DNA of 64,000 bases from DASRDR01 sp035550795 (GTDB lineage: Bacteria; Methylomirabilota; Methylomirabilia; Rokubacteriales; DASRDR01): positions 1-64,000 of the forward strand of contig DASZOL010000068.1 of assembly GCA_035550795.1 (NCBI GenBank), read 5' to 3'. The notes under the pieces were generated by a model. It was given only the letters and a program-made list of their open reading frames with translations, was not told the DNA's origin and ran no database searches. Of the stretch, positions 15,317 to 23,445 are shown piece after piece (position 1 is the stretch's first letter; the number at the start of each line of letters is the position of its first letter). Both the position numbers and the translations under genes were made by a program.

Positions 15317-16480
15317 TCACACGGCGACGCGGCCCGCCCGATGGTCCGCCACGAAGCAATCGACCTCTGCCAGCCCGGCCCGGATCGTCTCCGCGGACGT
15401 GCCCGGCCCGAGGCCGAGCCGGACGTGGTGCTCGTGGCCGTAGCAGCTGCCCGGGATCAGGTAGGTCCGGTAGGGCGGGTCGAGAAGCCGGACGCAGAGA
15501 TCCCACGACGGGACGTCGAGCGCGTACCCCGGGAACGACAGGAAGCCGCCCCGGGGCGGCACCCAGTGGAACACGCCGTTCCGCCCCATCCACTCGGCCA
15601 CCACGTCGTAGTTGACGCGGGCGGCGGCCATCGTGTCCTTCACGAGGGCCCAGTACTTCGCCGGCTCCAGCGCGGCCATGGCCACCACCTCGTCGAGCCG
15701 GCTCTGCTGATGGAGACTGATGTAGTACTTGAGGCTCACGCACCGCTCGATGAGGCTCCGGTCCCGGGTCACCAGCCAGCCCAGCCGGAGCCCGCTCATC
15801 CCGAGCGTCTTCGACACGCTGCTCGTCGTGATCCCTCGCTCGTAGACGTTGGCGACCGACGGCGAGAGCGCGCCGTCCCACTCGAGGCCCCGGTAGATCT
15901 CATCCGATAGCACATAGGCGCCGGTGCGGTCCGCCACCTCGCAGATGGCCCGGAGCTCGGGCTCGTCCAGCACCGCCCCCGTGGGGTTGCTCGGGTGGCA
16001 GAGGTAGATCAGCTTCACGCGGGGCGACAGGAGCGCCCTCAGCTCGTCGAGGTCGAACCGCCAGCCGAGCTCCGGGCGCCGCCGGAGGATCCGCGGCGTC
16101 ACGTTGAAGGCCTCGCACAGGACCTGGGGCTGCTCCCACGACGGCGACTCCACGATCGCCTCGTCGCCGGCCTCGAGCGTGGCGGCGAAGGCGAGGAAGT
16201 TCGCGTGCTGGGTCCCGGAGGTGACGAGGACGTGCTCGGGCGCGACCTCGTAGCGCTGCGACTCGACGATGCGCTGGCGGAGCGGCGGATAGCCGTAGCG
16301 GCTGCCCGACTTCTCGAGCCGGAGGTCGAGCGGAATGCCGTCGAGGACGTCGCCGAGCGTGAGCACGCGGCCCTCGGGATCCACGAGCGAGTGCACGGTC
16401 CAGACCTGGCGCGCGACGTCCCAGCCGCGGTCCCGCCCGATGTTGAAGAACTCCCCGAGCTTCCGGGACGCCATCTGCAT
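15317..16480 (-). CDS. PLP-dependent aminotransferase, class I/II
   Basis: The 387-residue fold-type I aminotransferase has N165 in HPSNPTG, D193 and Y196 in LSDEIYRG, the PLP lysine K224 in SSVSKTLGMSG and R232. The GFLSFP strand and the C-terminal HHVRLGLG segment are also typical. Substrate is open; context with an amidohydrolase and an AstE-like deacylase suggests amino-acid or N-acyl amino-acid breakdown. ATG at 16480 has a GAGGAGG site; a second ATG lies two codons in. It is third in a minus-strand operon and starts 12 nt after the deacylase stop. Confidence 0.88.
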   Translation of the reverse strand: MQMASRKLGEFFNIGRDRGWDVARQVWTVHSLVDPEGRVLTLGDVLDGIPLDLRLEKSGSRYGYPPLRQRIVESQRYEVAPEHVLVTSGTQHANFLAFAATLEAGDEAIVESPSWEQPQVLCEAFNVTPRILRRRPELGWRFDLDELRALLSPRVKLIYLCHPSNPTGAVLDEPELRAICEVADRTGAYVLSDEIYRGLEWDGALSPSVANVYERGITTSSVSKTLGMSGLRLGWLVTRDRSLIERCVSLKYYISLHQQSRLDEVVAMAALEPAKYWALVKDTMAAARVNYDVVAEWMGRNGVFHWVPPRGGFLSFPGYALDVPSWDLCVRLLDPPYRTYLIPGSCYGHEHHVRLGLGPGTSAETIRAGLAEVDCFVADHRAGRVAV

Positions 16481-16492
16481 CGCGATGCCTCC

Positions 16493-17521
16493 TCAGGCGG
16501 GGCGGACGAACGGCTCGGTCGCCGGGAAGGGCGGCGCCGGCTCCGTGACCCAGCACTTCAGCAGGGCGTCCCCCGAGTTGACGACCTTGCGGGTCCAGAC
16601 CAGACGCACCAGCCCGCGGGCCGGCGCCCGGAGCACCTCCACGACGTCGCCGAAGACGTTCCAGATCTCGCCCAGCGTCTCGCTCTCCGTGACCGTCTGG
16701 CCGACCTCCGCCGACAGGCGCACGAGCCCGCCCCGCCGCGCGTGCACCACGAACTGGCCGGTGCCGAGGAGCTGGCGGGCCGGCACCTCCGGATGCCCGG
16801 GCACCATCCCCAGGTACCGCATGACGTTCGTGATCCCGCGAAGGTGGGTCCGCACGTCGGCGGGGTCGAGACCGTTGTCGCTGCCGCATTCCCCGAGGAT
16901 GGACGCGATCCCCCGCTTGGCCGCTTCCGTGGTCACCGTGCCCGTCGGGATCATCGGCGTGCCGTCCCGGAAGAGCGCGATGACGCCGGGGCTCCAGCAG
17001 CGGGCCATGGCCTCGCCGGTCCGGTCGAGCTCGGCGTCGCCCGTCATGCGATAGGCGGCGTACGGCCAGAGCGCCTCGCCGAGGTCTCCTCCATGGCAGT
17101 CGATGTGGTGGGTCGCCAGGCTCAGGATCTCGGTGAACAGCGTGTGGGCGATCAGCTCGGTGATCGTTCCGTCGGGCCGTCCGGGGGCGACGCGGTTGAG
17201 GTTCAGCCCGTCGATCGGCGAGACGAACCCCGAGCGGGCGGCGAACATCGGCAGGTTGGCGACGGGGACCGCGATCACTGTGCCGGTGAGGGCCGTCGGG
17301 TCGAGCTGGCGCGTGAGCTCGCGGACCGCGGTCTGCCCGGGATACTCAGTGGCGTGAACGCCACCGGTCAGGCAGAGCGTTGGCCCGGGCCGGGCGCCGT
17401 GGACGACGACCACGGGCAACTCGACCGGCCCGGCCCCCGTCTCGCCCACCTTGAGGAAGCCACGGCCCGTGGCGCCGCGCGCGACGACCAGGTCACGGAT
17501 CCGGATGGCGTCGCGCGTCAT
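16493..17521 (-). CDS. Succinylglutamate desuccinylase/aspartoacylase-family zinc hydrolase
   Basis: The 342-residue protein has the M14-like zinc site: H56 and E59 in GGVHATEYPG, H143 in DCHGGD and the catalytic E211 in LGECGS. Such enzymes remove acyl groups from N-acyl amino acids. The C-terminal part (from about residue 255) has the lipoyl-like barrel with GLVRLSAEVGQTV. Its ATG overlaps the stop of the upstream amidohydrolase by 4 nt, so the two are coupled. Together with the aminotransferase it may release and then deaminate an amino acid (inference). Confidence 0.85.
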   Translation of the reverse strand: MTRDAIRIRDLVVARGATGRGFLKVGETGAGPVELPVVVVHGARPGPTLCLTGGVHATEYPGQTAVRELTRQLDPTALTGTVIAVPVANLPMFAARSGFVSPIDGLNLNRVAPGRPDGTITELIAHTLFTEILSLATHHIDCHGGDLGEALWPYAAYRMTGDAELDRTGEAMARCWSPGVIALFRDGTPMIPTGTVTTEAAKRGIASILGECGSDNGLDPADVRTHLRGITNVMRYLGMVPGHPEVPARQLLGTGQFVVHARRGGLVRLSAEVGQTVTESETLGEIWNVFGDVVEVLRAPARGLVRLVWTRKVVNSGDALLKCWVTEPAPPFPATEPFVRPA

Positions 17522-18912
17522 GCGCCACCTCCTGCGGGCGGTCGGCCACCCCCGCCGAGGTCACTACCATGGGGCTCGGGACCGGTCAAGCAGCCGTCCA
17601 CTCCGGCGCCGTCGGCGTGACCCCGCGCGCGCCGGTCGACGGCGATGCGTCCCTCCTGCATCACGAGGAGGAGGCGCGCGGGGTCCTGCAGGACGCGGAC
17701 GTCACGGTCCGGCTCGCCATCGACGATGAGGAGATCCGCGAGCTTGCCCGGCTCGAGGGTGCCCAGGCGGTCCCCCGCGCCCAGCGCCTCGGCGGCGTTC
17801 CGCGTCGCGCAGAGGAGCGCCTGCTCTGCCGACAGGCCGCGGTCGACCATCAGCTCGAGCTCGTAGGCGTTCTGCCCCCAGTAGTCGCGGAGGGATCGGT
17901 ACGTGTCCGTCCCGAGCGCCATCCTCACGCCGGCCTCGGACGCCCGCCGGAACCACTCGTCGCCCACCGCTGCGACGTGCTGGTACTTGCGGACGACGTC
18001 CGCAGGCGCCCGGCCGGCGGCGCGCCCCGTTCGCGCCCGCTCCGAGCGGATCGAGATGGTGGGCACCAGGAATGCGCCCGTCTCCAGGAACAGATCGAGG
18101 CATTCCTCGTCGAGCTCGGTGCCGTGCTCGATGGTGTCGACGCCGGCCCGGAGCGCGCGCTTCGTGGCCTCCGCGGTGTGGCTGTGGACGGCCACCCGCT
18201 TGCCGACCGCGTGCGCCTCGTCGACGAGGGCGGCGAGCTCCTCGGCCGTGTAGTTCCGCCACCAGAGCTCCTCCTTGAGGCCGGCGGCCCCGCCGGACGC
18301 GGACGTCTTGAAGAGGTCGACGCCCAGCCGGATCTCGGCGCGGACCAGCCGGCGCACTGCCCAGGGCCCGTCCGCGTACACCGATTCGTCCCGCGGCCAC
18401 GCGTCCGGGAGGGGGAGGTCGGAATGCCCGCCCGTCTGCCCGACCCAGCCGGCCGCGAAGATGCGGGGACCCGGCACGAGCCCGATCGCGACGGCCCGCC
18501 GGAGGGCCAGCACCTCGAGGTTGAGGGGATTGATGGGGCCGGCCAGGTCCCGCACGGTGGTGAAGCCCGCCCCGAGCATGAGCCGCGCGTTCTTCGCCGC
18601 GTGAAGCGTGAGGAGCTGGGTCCGGGCGGCCACCTCGGCCCAGATCGCGCTCGGCTCGTCGGGGTCGACCACACTGACGAGGTGGACGTGGAGGTCCATG
18701 AGCCCGGGCATGACCGTGGCTCTGCCCGCGTCAAGGCGCGGCCCGTCCCAGCCGGCGCACTCGGCCGCAGGCGCCACGCGCTCCACGCGGCCCTGCAGGA
18801 TCACGAGCGCCGTGTCTCGCCGGGCGCCGGCCCCGGTTCCGTCCCAGAGGCGGCCGGCCACCAGGAGGAGGCCGTCGCGTCGCGTCGTCTCGTGAGGGGC
18901 GGGGTCGGGCAT
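17518..18912 (-). CDS. Metal-dependent amidohydrolase (imidazolonepropionase/prolidase-like)
   Basis: The 464-residue amidohydrolase-superfamily enzyme has H75-x-H77 in MDLHVHL, K202 in LFKTSASGG (candidate carbamylated lysine), H243/H245 (HSHT), H263 (EHG) and D336 (GTDTYR), which is a full binuclear site. A short N-terminal beta-domain and the closing ADLLIVDGEP are standard. About 45 residues after the expected end (from RARGHADGAG) are Gly/Pro-rich and may be a read-on tail. It starts the three-gene operon with deacylase and aminotransferase. Confidence 0.88.
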   Translation of the reverse strand: MPDPAPHETTRRDGLLLVAGRLWDGTGAGARRDTALVILQGRVERVAPAAECAGWDGPRLDAGRATVMPGLMDLHVHLVSVVDPDEPSAIWAEVAARTQLLTLHAAKNARLMLGAGFTTVRDLAGPINPLNLEVLALRRAVAIGLVPGPRIFAAGWVGQTGGHSDLPLPDAWPRDESVYADGPWAVRRLVRAEIRLGVDLFKTSASGGAAGLKEELWWRNYTAEELAALVDEAHAVGKRVAVHSHTAEATKRALRAGVDTIEHGTELDEECLDLFLETGAFLVPTISIRSERARTGRAAGRAPADVVRKYQHVAAVGDEWFRRASEAGVRMALGTDTYRSLRDYWGQNAYELELMVDRGLSAEQALLCATRNAAEALGAGDRLGTLEPGKLADLLIVDGEPDRDVRVLQDPARLLLVMQEGRIAVDRRARGHADGAGVDGCLTGPEPHGSDLGGGGRPPAGGGA

Positions 18913-18947
18913 CAGCCGCTAGCTTGCGGTGACCTGGTACACCCTGG

Positions 18948-19595
18948 TCAAGGACCGGTCCAGTCGAACGGGATGTGCTTGCTCGAGCTCGTCGTCCACT
19001 GAAACTTGTAGTCGAACGCATCCACGGAGCAGACCGTCGACCTCCCCCAGGTCACGAGCTGCGGGCCGGGTCCTGTCTCGCAGCCGGGCGCGTTCATGAG
19101 CTGCGGATACCTTCCCGGCAGGCTCGTCGGCCCCGTCAGCGCCTTCGCCCAGGCCTTCACCTTTCCGGCGATCTCCGCGCCCCAGTGGGCTCGGTCGGGC
19201 GCGATCTCGAAGGCAATCCGCGCGCGTTCCACTCCACGAACCCGACGGCCTTCGGCGAACAGGCCAGCGACCTGGGCGGGGAAGCCTCCGGCGCGGCCCC
19301 CGAAGATGATCGGAAGCGCGTCCGCCTGGCGCTCGTCGGCGCGCTCGTCGATGAAGAGACCGGCCGTTCCCATGGCCTTCCCCGCCCAGAGATCGCCCTC
19401 CCATCGGCCTACCCGGACGAAGCTGAGGCCGTCGAGGTTGACGTCCCCGTAGTGGCCACGCTCGATGTGCCAGAAGAGGACCGACTCGCAGAAGCCATTG
19501 TCCGGGGGCTGAGCGAACGTGCACGGGCACGCGACGGCACAGCTACAGTTATCGAACCAGTCTCCCGCGACGTGCCACCTGGGAATCTCGGTCAT
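18948..19595 (-). CDS. DUF1326-family protein
   Basis: The 215-residue protein opens with GDWFDNCSCAVACPCTF, the Cys-rich motif (CxCxxxCPC) that marks DUF1326, and ends with a YKFQWTTSSSKHIPFDWTGP-like strand also typical of the family. Function is unknown; the clustered Cys suggest metal binding. ATG at 19595 is chosen because GGAGGTCGGC lies directly upstream; a frame extension to 19664 lacks support. Confidence 0.85.
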   Translation of the reverse strand: MTEIPRWHVAGDWFDNCSCAVACPCTFAQPPDNGFCESVLFWHIERGHYGDVNLDGLSFVRVGRWEGDLWAGKAMGTAGLFIDERADERQADALPIIFGGRAGGFPAQVAGLFAEGRRVRGVERARIAFEIAPDRAHWGAEIAGKVKAWAKALTGPTSLPGRYPQLMNAPGCETGPGPQLVTWGRSTVCSVDAFDYKFQWTTSSSKHIPFDWTGP

Positions 19596-19898
19596 GCCGA
19601 CCTCCGTTCGTGGGCGAGCTATCCCTCGACGAGCCGCCCGCGCCGCAGGGGACCGGCGGCACATCGGGTCGATGTCCTCTCGATCGGAGGGCGCGCGCCA
19701 CGATGTGACGGTGCCGATTCAAGGACTCGCCGGCCCGGACTGCCGGTTCACGGGCCGGCCGGTTCTCGGGAGCCCCGCCGACGTCCGGGGGAACCGGGTG
19801 CTTGGCCATCCGGTTCACGCGGCCTTGGCCCGGCACCGGCGCGGCGGGCGGACCCCCCGAAACCCGGTCGAAGACGATTGAGGCGCCACCTCTCGGTT
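19596..19898. other. Intergenic region between two minus-strand genes
   Basis: About 300 bp with no gene-like frame and no obvious promoter or hairpin with a T-tract. It lies between the DUF1326 gene and the end of the TrpX-like gene. Confidence 0.5.
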
Positions 19899-20888
19899 TC
19901 AGTGGATCAGCTCCGTCGCCCGGAGGAGGACGGACTGCGGGATGGTCAGTCCGAGGGCCTTGGCGGCCTTCAGGTTGATGACCAGATCGAACTTGGCCGG
20001 GCGCTCGACGGGCAGGTCGGCCGGCTTCGCGCCTTTGAGGATGCGGTCGACGAAGTAGGCGGCCCGCCGGTGCATGTCCGCGTAGCTGGGTCCGAAGGAC
20101 ATGAGCCCGCCGGCCTCGACCAGCTCCCGGTAGGCGTGCACGCCGGGGAGGCGCTGCTGGGCGGCGAAGTCCATGATGAGCGTGCGGTGCTGCAAGAAGA
20201 GCCGATCCGCCAGCACCAGCAGCGCGCCTGGTCGCTCCTTGACGATCGCGGCGAAGGCGCCGAGGATCTCTTCCAAGCTCCGCACCCCGAGGGACAATAC
20301 TTTCACTTGCAGCATGCCGGCGGCGGCCTGGGTCTGTTTCTCCGCCAGCACTTGCAGCGGGCTGGCCGCGTTCCAGAGCACGGCGACGTGCGAGACGTTG
20401 GGGACCACTTCGCCCAGCAGCTCTAACCGCTTCCCGTCCATTTCCGTCGAGATCGAGGTTAACCCGGTGATGTTCCCCCCCGGATGACTGAGGGACGGCA
20501 CGATGCCCGTCCCGACGGGATCGCCGACGGCGATCATGACGAGGGGGACCGATGTGGTCGCCTTCTTGACGGCCAGGGTGGCGGGCGTCCCAGCGGTCAC
20601 GATTACGTCGACCTTCGCAACGAGCAGCTCACCGATGAGCGCAGGAAGGCGGTCGTATCGACCTTCGAGCCACCGATATTCGATCACGATGTCTCGACCC
20701 TCGACGTGCCCGAGGGCCCGCAACCCCTCGCGGAAGGGCCCGACGAGATTGGCCTCCAGGGCCTCGGTGGTGTTTCCCAGGAATCCGATCCGATACGGCT
20801 TTCCCGCCGGCTGCCCGCGCGCGGCGGACGGCGCGGCGGCGAGGACGAAGGTCAGGATCGTGGCGAGCGCGGGGAGCCGCAGCGTCAT
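19899..20888 (-). CDS. ABC transporter substrate-binding protein, TrpX/YtfQ-like type 1 periplasmic fold
   Basis: The 329-residue lipid-free binding protein has a Sec signal (MTLRLPALATILTFVLAAAPSAARG) and the family signatures YRIGFLGNT, FREGLRALGHVEGRDIVIEYRWLEG and AYFVDRILKGAKPADLPVERPAKFDLVINLKAAKALGLTIPQSVLLRA. These proteins belong to the ABC_sub_bind (PF04392) family, often linked to tryptophan or related ligands. ATG at 20888 follows GAAGAGG. It is an orphan: no permease or ATPase is adjacent. Confidence 0.9.
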   Translation of the reverse strand: MTLRLPALATILTFVLAAAPSAARGQPAGKPYRIGFLGNTTEALEANLVGPFREGLRALGHVEGRDIVIEYRWLEGRYDRLPALIGELLVAKVDVIVTAGTPATLAVKKATTSVPLVMIAVGDPVGTGIVPSLSHPGGNITGLTSISTEMDGKRLELLGEVVPNVSHVAVLWNAASPLQVLAEKQTQAAAGMLQVKVLSLGVRSLEEILGAFAAIVKERPGALLVLADRLFLQHRTLIMDFAAQQRLPGVHAYRELVEAGGLMSFGPSYADMHRRAAYFVDRILKGAKPADLPVERPAKFDLVINLKAAKALGLTIPQSVLLRATELIH

Positions 20889-21268
20889 GGGTACCTCTTC
20901 CGGGCATCTGCTCGCGTTCGTGGGGTCGAGCTCCCGGCGCGCGGGGAGCAGGTCCGCCTCCAGGTTGTCCTTCGTCACTGCGATCAGCCGCCCAGCGACA
21001 GCCCGACCACATCGACCCGATCGAGCTCGGGCGCGTCCAGCACGACAGCGTGGCGCCTACGATACCATGGCGTCCGCACGCGGCTGGGACCACCGGCGCG
21101 CGGGCAGGCAGCGCGGGGCGGGCGTCGCCCGCACGCCGCCCCCCGGCTATACTGCGCCCAAGGTCGGGACCACGGACTCGCGCCCCTGGCTGAGAGCCGG
21201 TCGGAGTGGGGCGCGAAGCGCGCTCGAGCGGGTCCCGGGCGAAACGGACGCCAGACATCGGAGCGGCG
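20889..21268. other. Divergent intergenic region with a possible hydrolase-gene remnant
   Basis: 380 bp between the TrpX-like gene and the MetE-like gene. On the minus strand at about 20984-21060 a frame reads VVLDAPELDRVDVVGLSLGG then stop, like the nucleophile-elbow region of an alpha/beta hydrolase. The rest holds no recognisable gene. Confidence 0.4.
20984..21060 (-). pseudogene. Possible short alpha/beta-hydrolase remnant
   Basis: About 25 codons end in DVVGLSLGG-stop. GLSLGG matches the GxSxG nucleophile elbow, and the preceding LDAPELDRVDVV matches the helix and strand that normally lead to it. Nothing before or after continues the family. It could be a decayed fragment or chance; the open frame extends further upstream but loses resemblance. 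Confidence 0.25.
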
Positions 21269-22297
21269 ATGCTCTTCCCGACGACGCTCGTTGGCAGCTA
21301 CCCGCAGCCTGAATGGCTGATCGACCGCCAGCGACTGGCCGGACGGTTCCCGCCCCGCGTGCGGGCCCGGGAGCTGTGGCGGGTGGGAGAGGCGTGGCTC
21401 CGGGAGGCGCAGGACGACGCCACCCTGCTGGCGATCCAAGCGCAGGAGGCGGCGGGGCTCGACATCCTCACCGACGGCGAGATCCGGCGGGAGAGCTACT
21501 CGAACCGCTTCGCCACGGCTCTCGACGGCGTCGACGTCGACAACCCGGGCACGGCGCTGGATCGTTCGGGCCACCCGAACCCGGTGCCGAGGATCGTGGG
21601 GCCGGTCCGGCGCCGGCATCCGGTCGAGGTGGAGGACGTGCGCTTTCTGCGCGCGCACACGACCAGGCCGATCAAGATGACCGTGCCGGGCCCCTTCACC
21701 ATGAGCCAGCAGGCGCAGAACGACTTCTACCCGAGCGAGGAGGCGGCGGCGATGGACTACGCCGCCGCCGTGAACGAGGAGATCCGTGACCTCTTCGCCG
21801 CCGGCGCCGACGTCGTGCAGGTCGACGAGCCGTACCTGCAGGCGCGACCCGAGAAGGCGCGACAGTACGGGCTGAGCGCTCTGAACCGCGCCCTAGAGGG
21901 CGCGGGGGGCACGACGGCCGTCCACATCTGCTTCGGCTACGCCGCGATCATCCACCAGCGGCCTTCGGCCTACTCGTTCCTGCCGGAGCTGGCCGGCTGC
22001 AGCTGTGGTCAGGTGTCGGTCGAGACCGCCCAATCCGGGCTCGACTGCGCGGTGCTGGAGAAGCTCGCCGGGAAGCAGATCCTGCTGGGGTGTCTCGACC
22101 TGAGGGACCCGGCGGTCGAGACGCCGGAGACGGTGGCGGCCCGCGTCCGGCGGGCGCTGCCCCACGTCGCCGCGGAGAACGTGATCCTGGCCCCAGACTG
22201 CGGGATGAAGTACCTGCCGCGCGGCGTGGCGCTCGGCAAGATGCAGGCGATGGTGGCGGCAGCGAGGATCCTGCGGGCGGAGCACGGCTCCAGGTGA
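21269..22297 (+). CDS. MetE-like (cobalamin-independent methionine synthase C-terminal domain) protein
   Basis: The 342-residue protein is a UroD/MetE-like barrel, corresponding only to the catalytic C-terminal half of MetE. Expected zinc ligands are present: H219 and C221 (VHICFGY), E252 (VSVE) and C311 (APDCGMKYLP). The opening TTLVGSYPQP is also typical. Stand-alone versions transfer methyl groups from non-folate donors or act on other thiols; substrate is not evident. ATG at 21269 is preceded by GGAGCGG; an upstream ATG at 21206 adds an unlikely basic stretch. Confidence 0.85.
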   Translation: MLFPTTLVGSYPQPEWLIDRQRLAGRFPPRVRARELWRVGEAWLREAQDDATLLAIQAQEAAGLDILTDGEIRRESYSNRFATALDGVDVDNPGTALDRSGHPNPVPRIVGPVRRRHPVEVEDVRFLRAHTTRPIKMTVPGPFTMSQQAQNDFYPSEEAAAMDYAAAVNEEIRDLFAAGADVVQVDEPYLQARPEKARQYGLSALNRALEGAGGTTAVHICFGYAAIIHQRPSAYSFLPELAGCSCGQVSVETAQSGLDCAVLEKLAGKQILLGCLDLRDPAVETPETVAARVRRALPHVAAENVILAPDCGMKYLPRGVALGKMQAMVAAARILRAEHGSR

Positions 22298-22370
22298 GGG
22301 GTCTCGGGCGACGCGACGTCGCGCCGCGCGCAGGCGCGCGAGCGGCGCCGGGGTCGGGGAGGCACTGACC

Positions 22371-23405
22371 ATGACAGCGGTCATGCGCGCGCGGCGAAGC
22401 GTGGCGATCCTGGGGGCGGTGGCGCTCGGTGCGCTCGGGTTCGGCCTCGGCCGGGCCGCGACGGCGCCCGCCGCCAGCATCGGCGCCAATCCGCCGGGAA
22501 CGGTCTTCTACGCGGTGGCGAGCGGCCTGGCCAAGGTCGTCACCGAGGCGGGAGCGGCGCGCCTCACCGTGCAGCCCTACACGGGATCCAGCACGTTCAT
22601 GCCGCTCATGGAGACTGGCGAGCTCGAGTTCGGGGTGGTCAACGCGGTCGACATGGGCCTGGCTTTCCGGGCGCCCGGGTTCAAGATCGGCGGTCGGAAC
22701 CCGTATTCCCCCACGCCCGGAATCCGGCTCGTCATGCGCGGCTCCCCGCTCCTAATTGCGCTCCTGGTCAAGAAGGACTCGCCGATCCGGACCGTCCAGG
22801 ACGTCAGGGGCAAGCGCGTGACCGGCGAGTACCCGGCCCACCTGGCGGTCTGGTACAACGTGTTCGGGCTCCTGGCGAGCGGCGGTCTGACCTGGAGCGA
22901 CGTCAAGGTCGTGCCGGTGCCGGCGGTCAACGACGGGCTCGAGGCTCTCGTGCAGGGTCGGGCCGACGTGAGCGCGTTCGCCCTCGGCGGCGCGAAGGTC
23001 AAGGAGGCCGATGCCTCCGTCGGCATCCGGTTCCTCTCCACCGACTGCTCGCCGGACGGCGAGGCTCGGCTCCGCAAGGCGGTGCCCGGGTACTATCCGC
23101 GCTGGGCCAAGGCAGGGAGCTCGACGGGGATCGTCGAGGAGACGTGCCTCGTCGCCTACGACCTCTACCTCGGGACCGGGCGAGGGGTCCCCGATGCGGC
23201 GGTCGAGGCGGTCCTCAAGGGCGTCTGGGAGAACGTCGACAAGCTCGCCCCGGTTCATCCCGTGCTCAAGGAATGGACGCGCGAGCGGGCCGTGGATCCC
23301 GACGTGACGATTCCCTACCACCCGGGCGCCGTCCGCTTCTATCGCGAGCGGGGCGTGTGGAAGCCCGCGATGGACCAGATCCAGCAGCGGCTCCTCGGAT
23401 CGTAA
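22371..23405 (+). CDS. TAXI-family TRAP transporter solute-binding protein
   Basis: The 344-residue periplasmic receptor has an N-terminal hydrophobic signal (residues 8-36). TAXI-family features include YTGSSTFMPLMETGELEFGVVNAVDM, RTVQDVRGKRVTGEYPAH and the C-terminal IPYHPGAVRFYRERG. It would deliver a small organic acid to the fused permease encoded 40 nt downstream. Because that permease gene carries a frameshift, the transporter may not be functional in this strain unless the shift is an assembly error. Confidence 0.9.
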   Translation: MTAVMRARRSVAILGAVALGALGFGLGRAATAPAASIGANPPGTVFYAVASGLAKVVTEAGAARLTVQPYTGSSTFMPLMETGELEFGVVNAVDMGLAFRAPGFKIGGRNPYSPTPGIRLVMRGSPLLIALLVKKDSPIRTVQDVRGKRVTGEYPAHLAVWYNVFGLLASGGLTWSDVKVVPVPAVNDGLEALVQGRADVSAFALGGAKVKEADASVGIRFLSTDCSPDGEARLRKAVPGYYPRWAKAGSSTGIVEETCLVAYDLYLGTGRGVPDAAVEAVLKGVWENVDKLAPVHPVLKEWTRERAVDPDVTIPYHPGAVRFYRERGVWKPAMDQIQQRLLGS

Positions 23406-23445
23406 GACCGGGCCATTCACGACGCGTTGCTGCCCTGGGCGGGTC

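Noticed and set aside
22308..22322. GCGACG-CGA-CGTCGC hairpin after the MetE-like gene
   Set aside because: A 6-bp all-GC-type stem with no T-tract in a very GC-rich patch; too likely by chance to list as a terminator.
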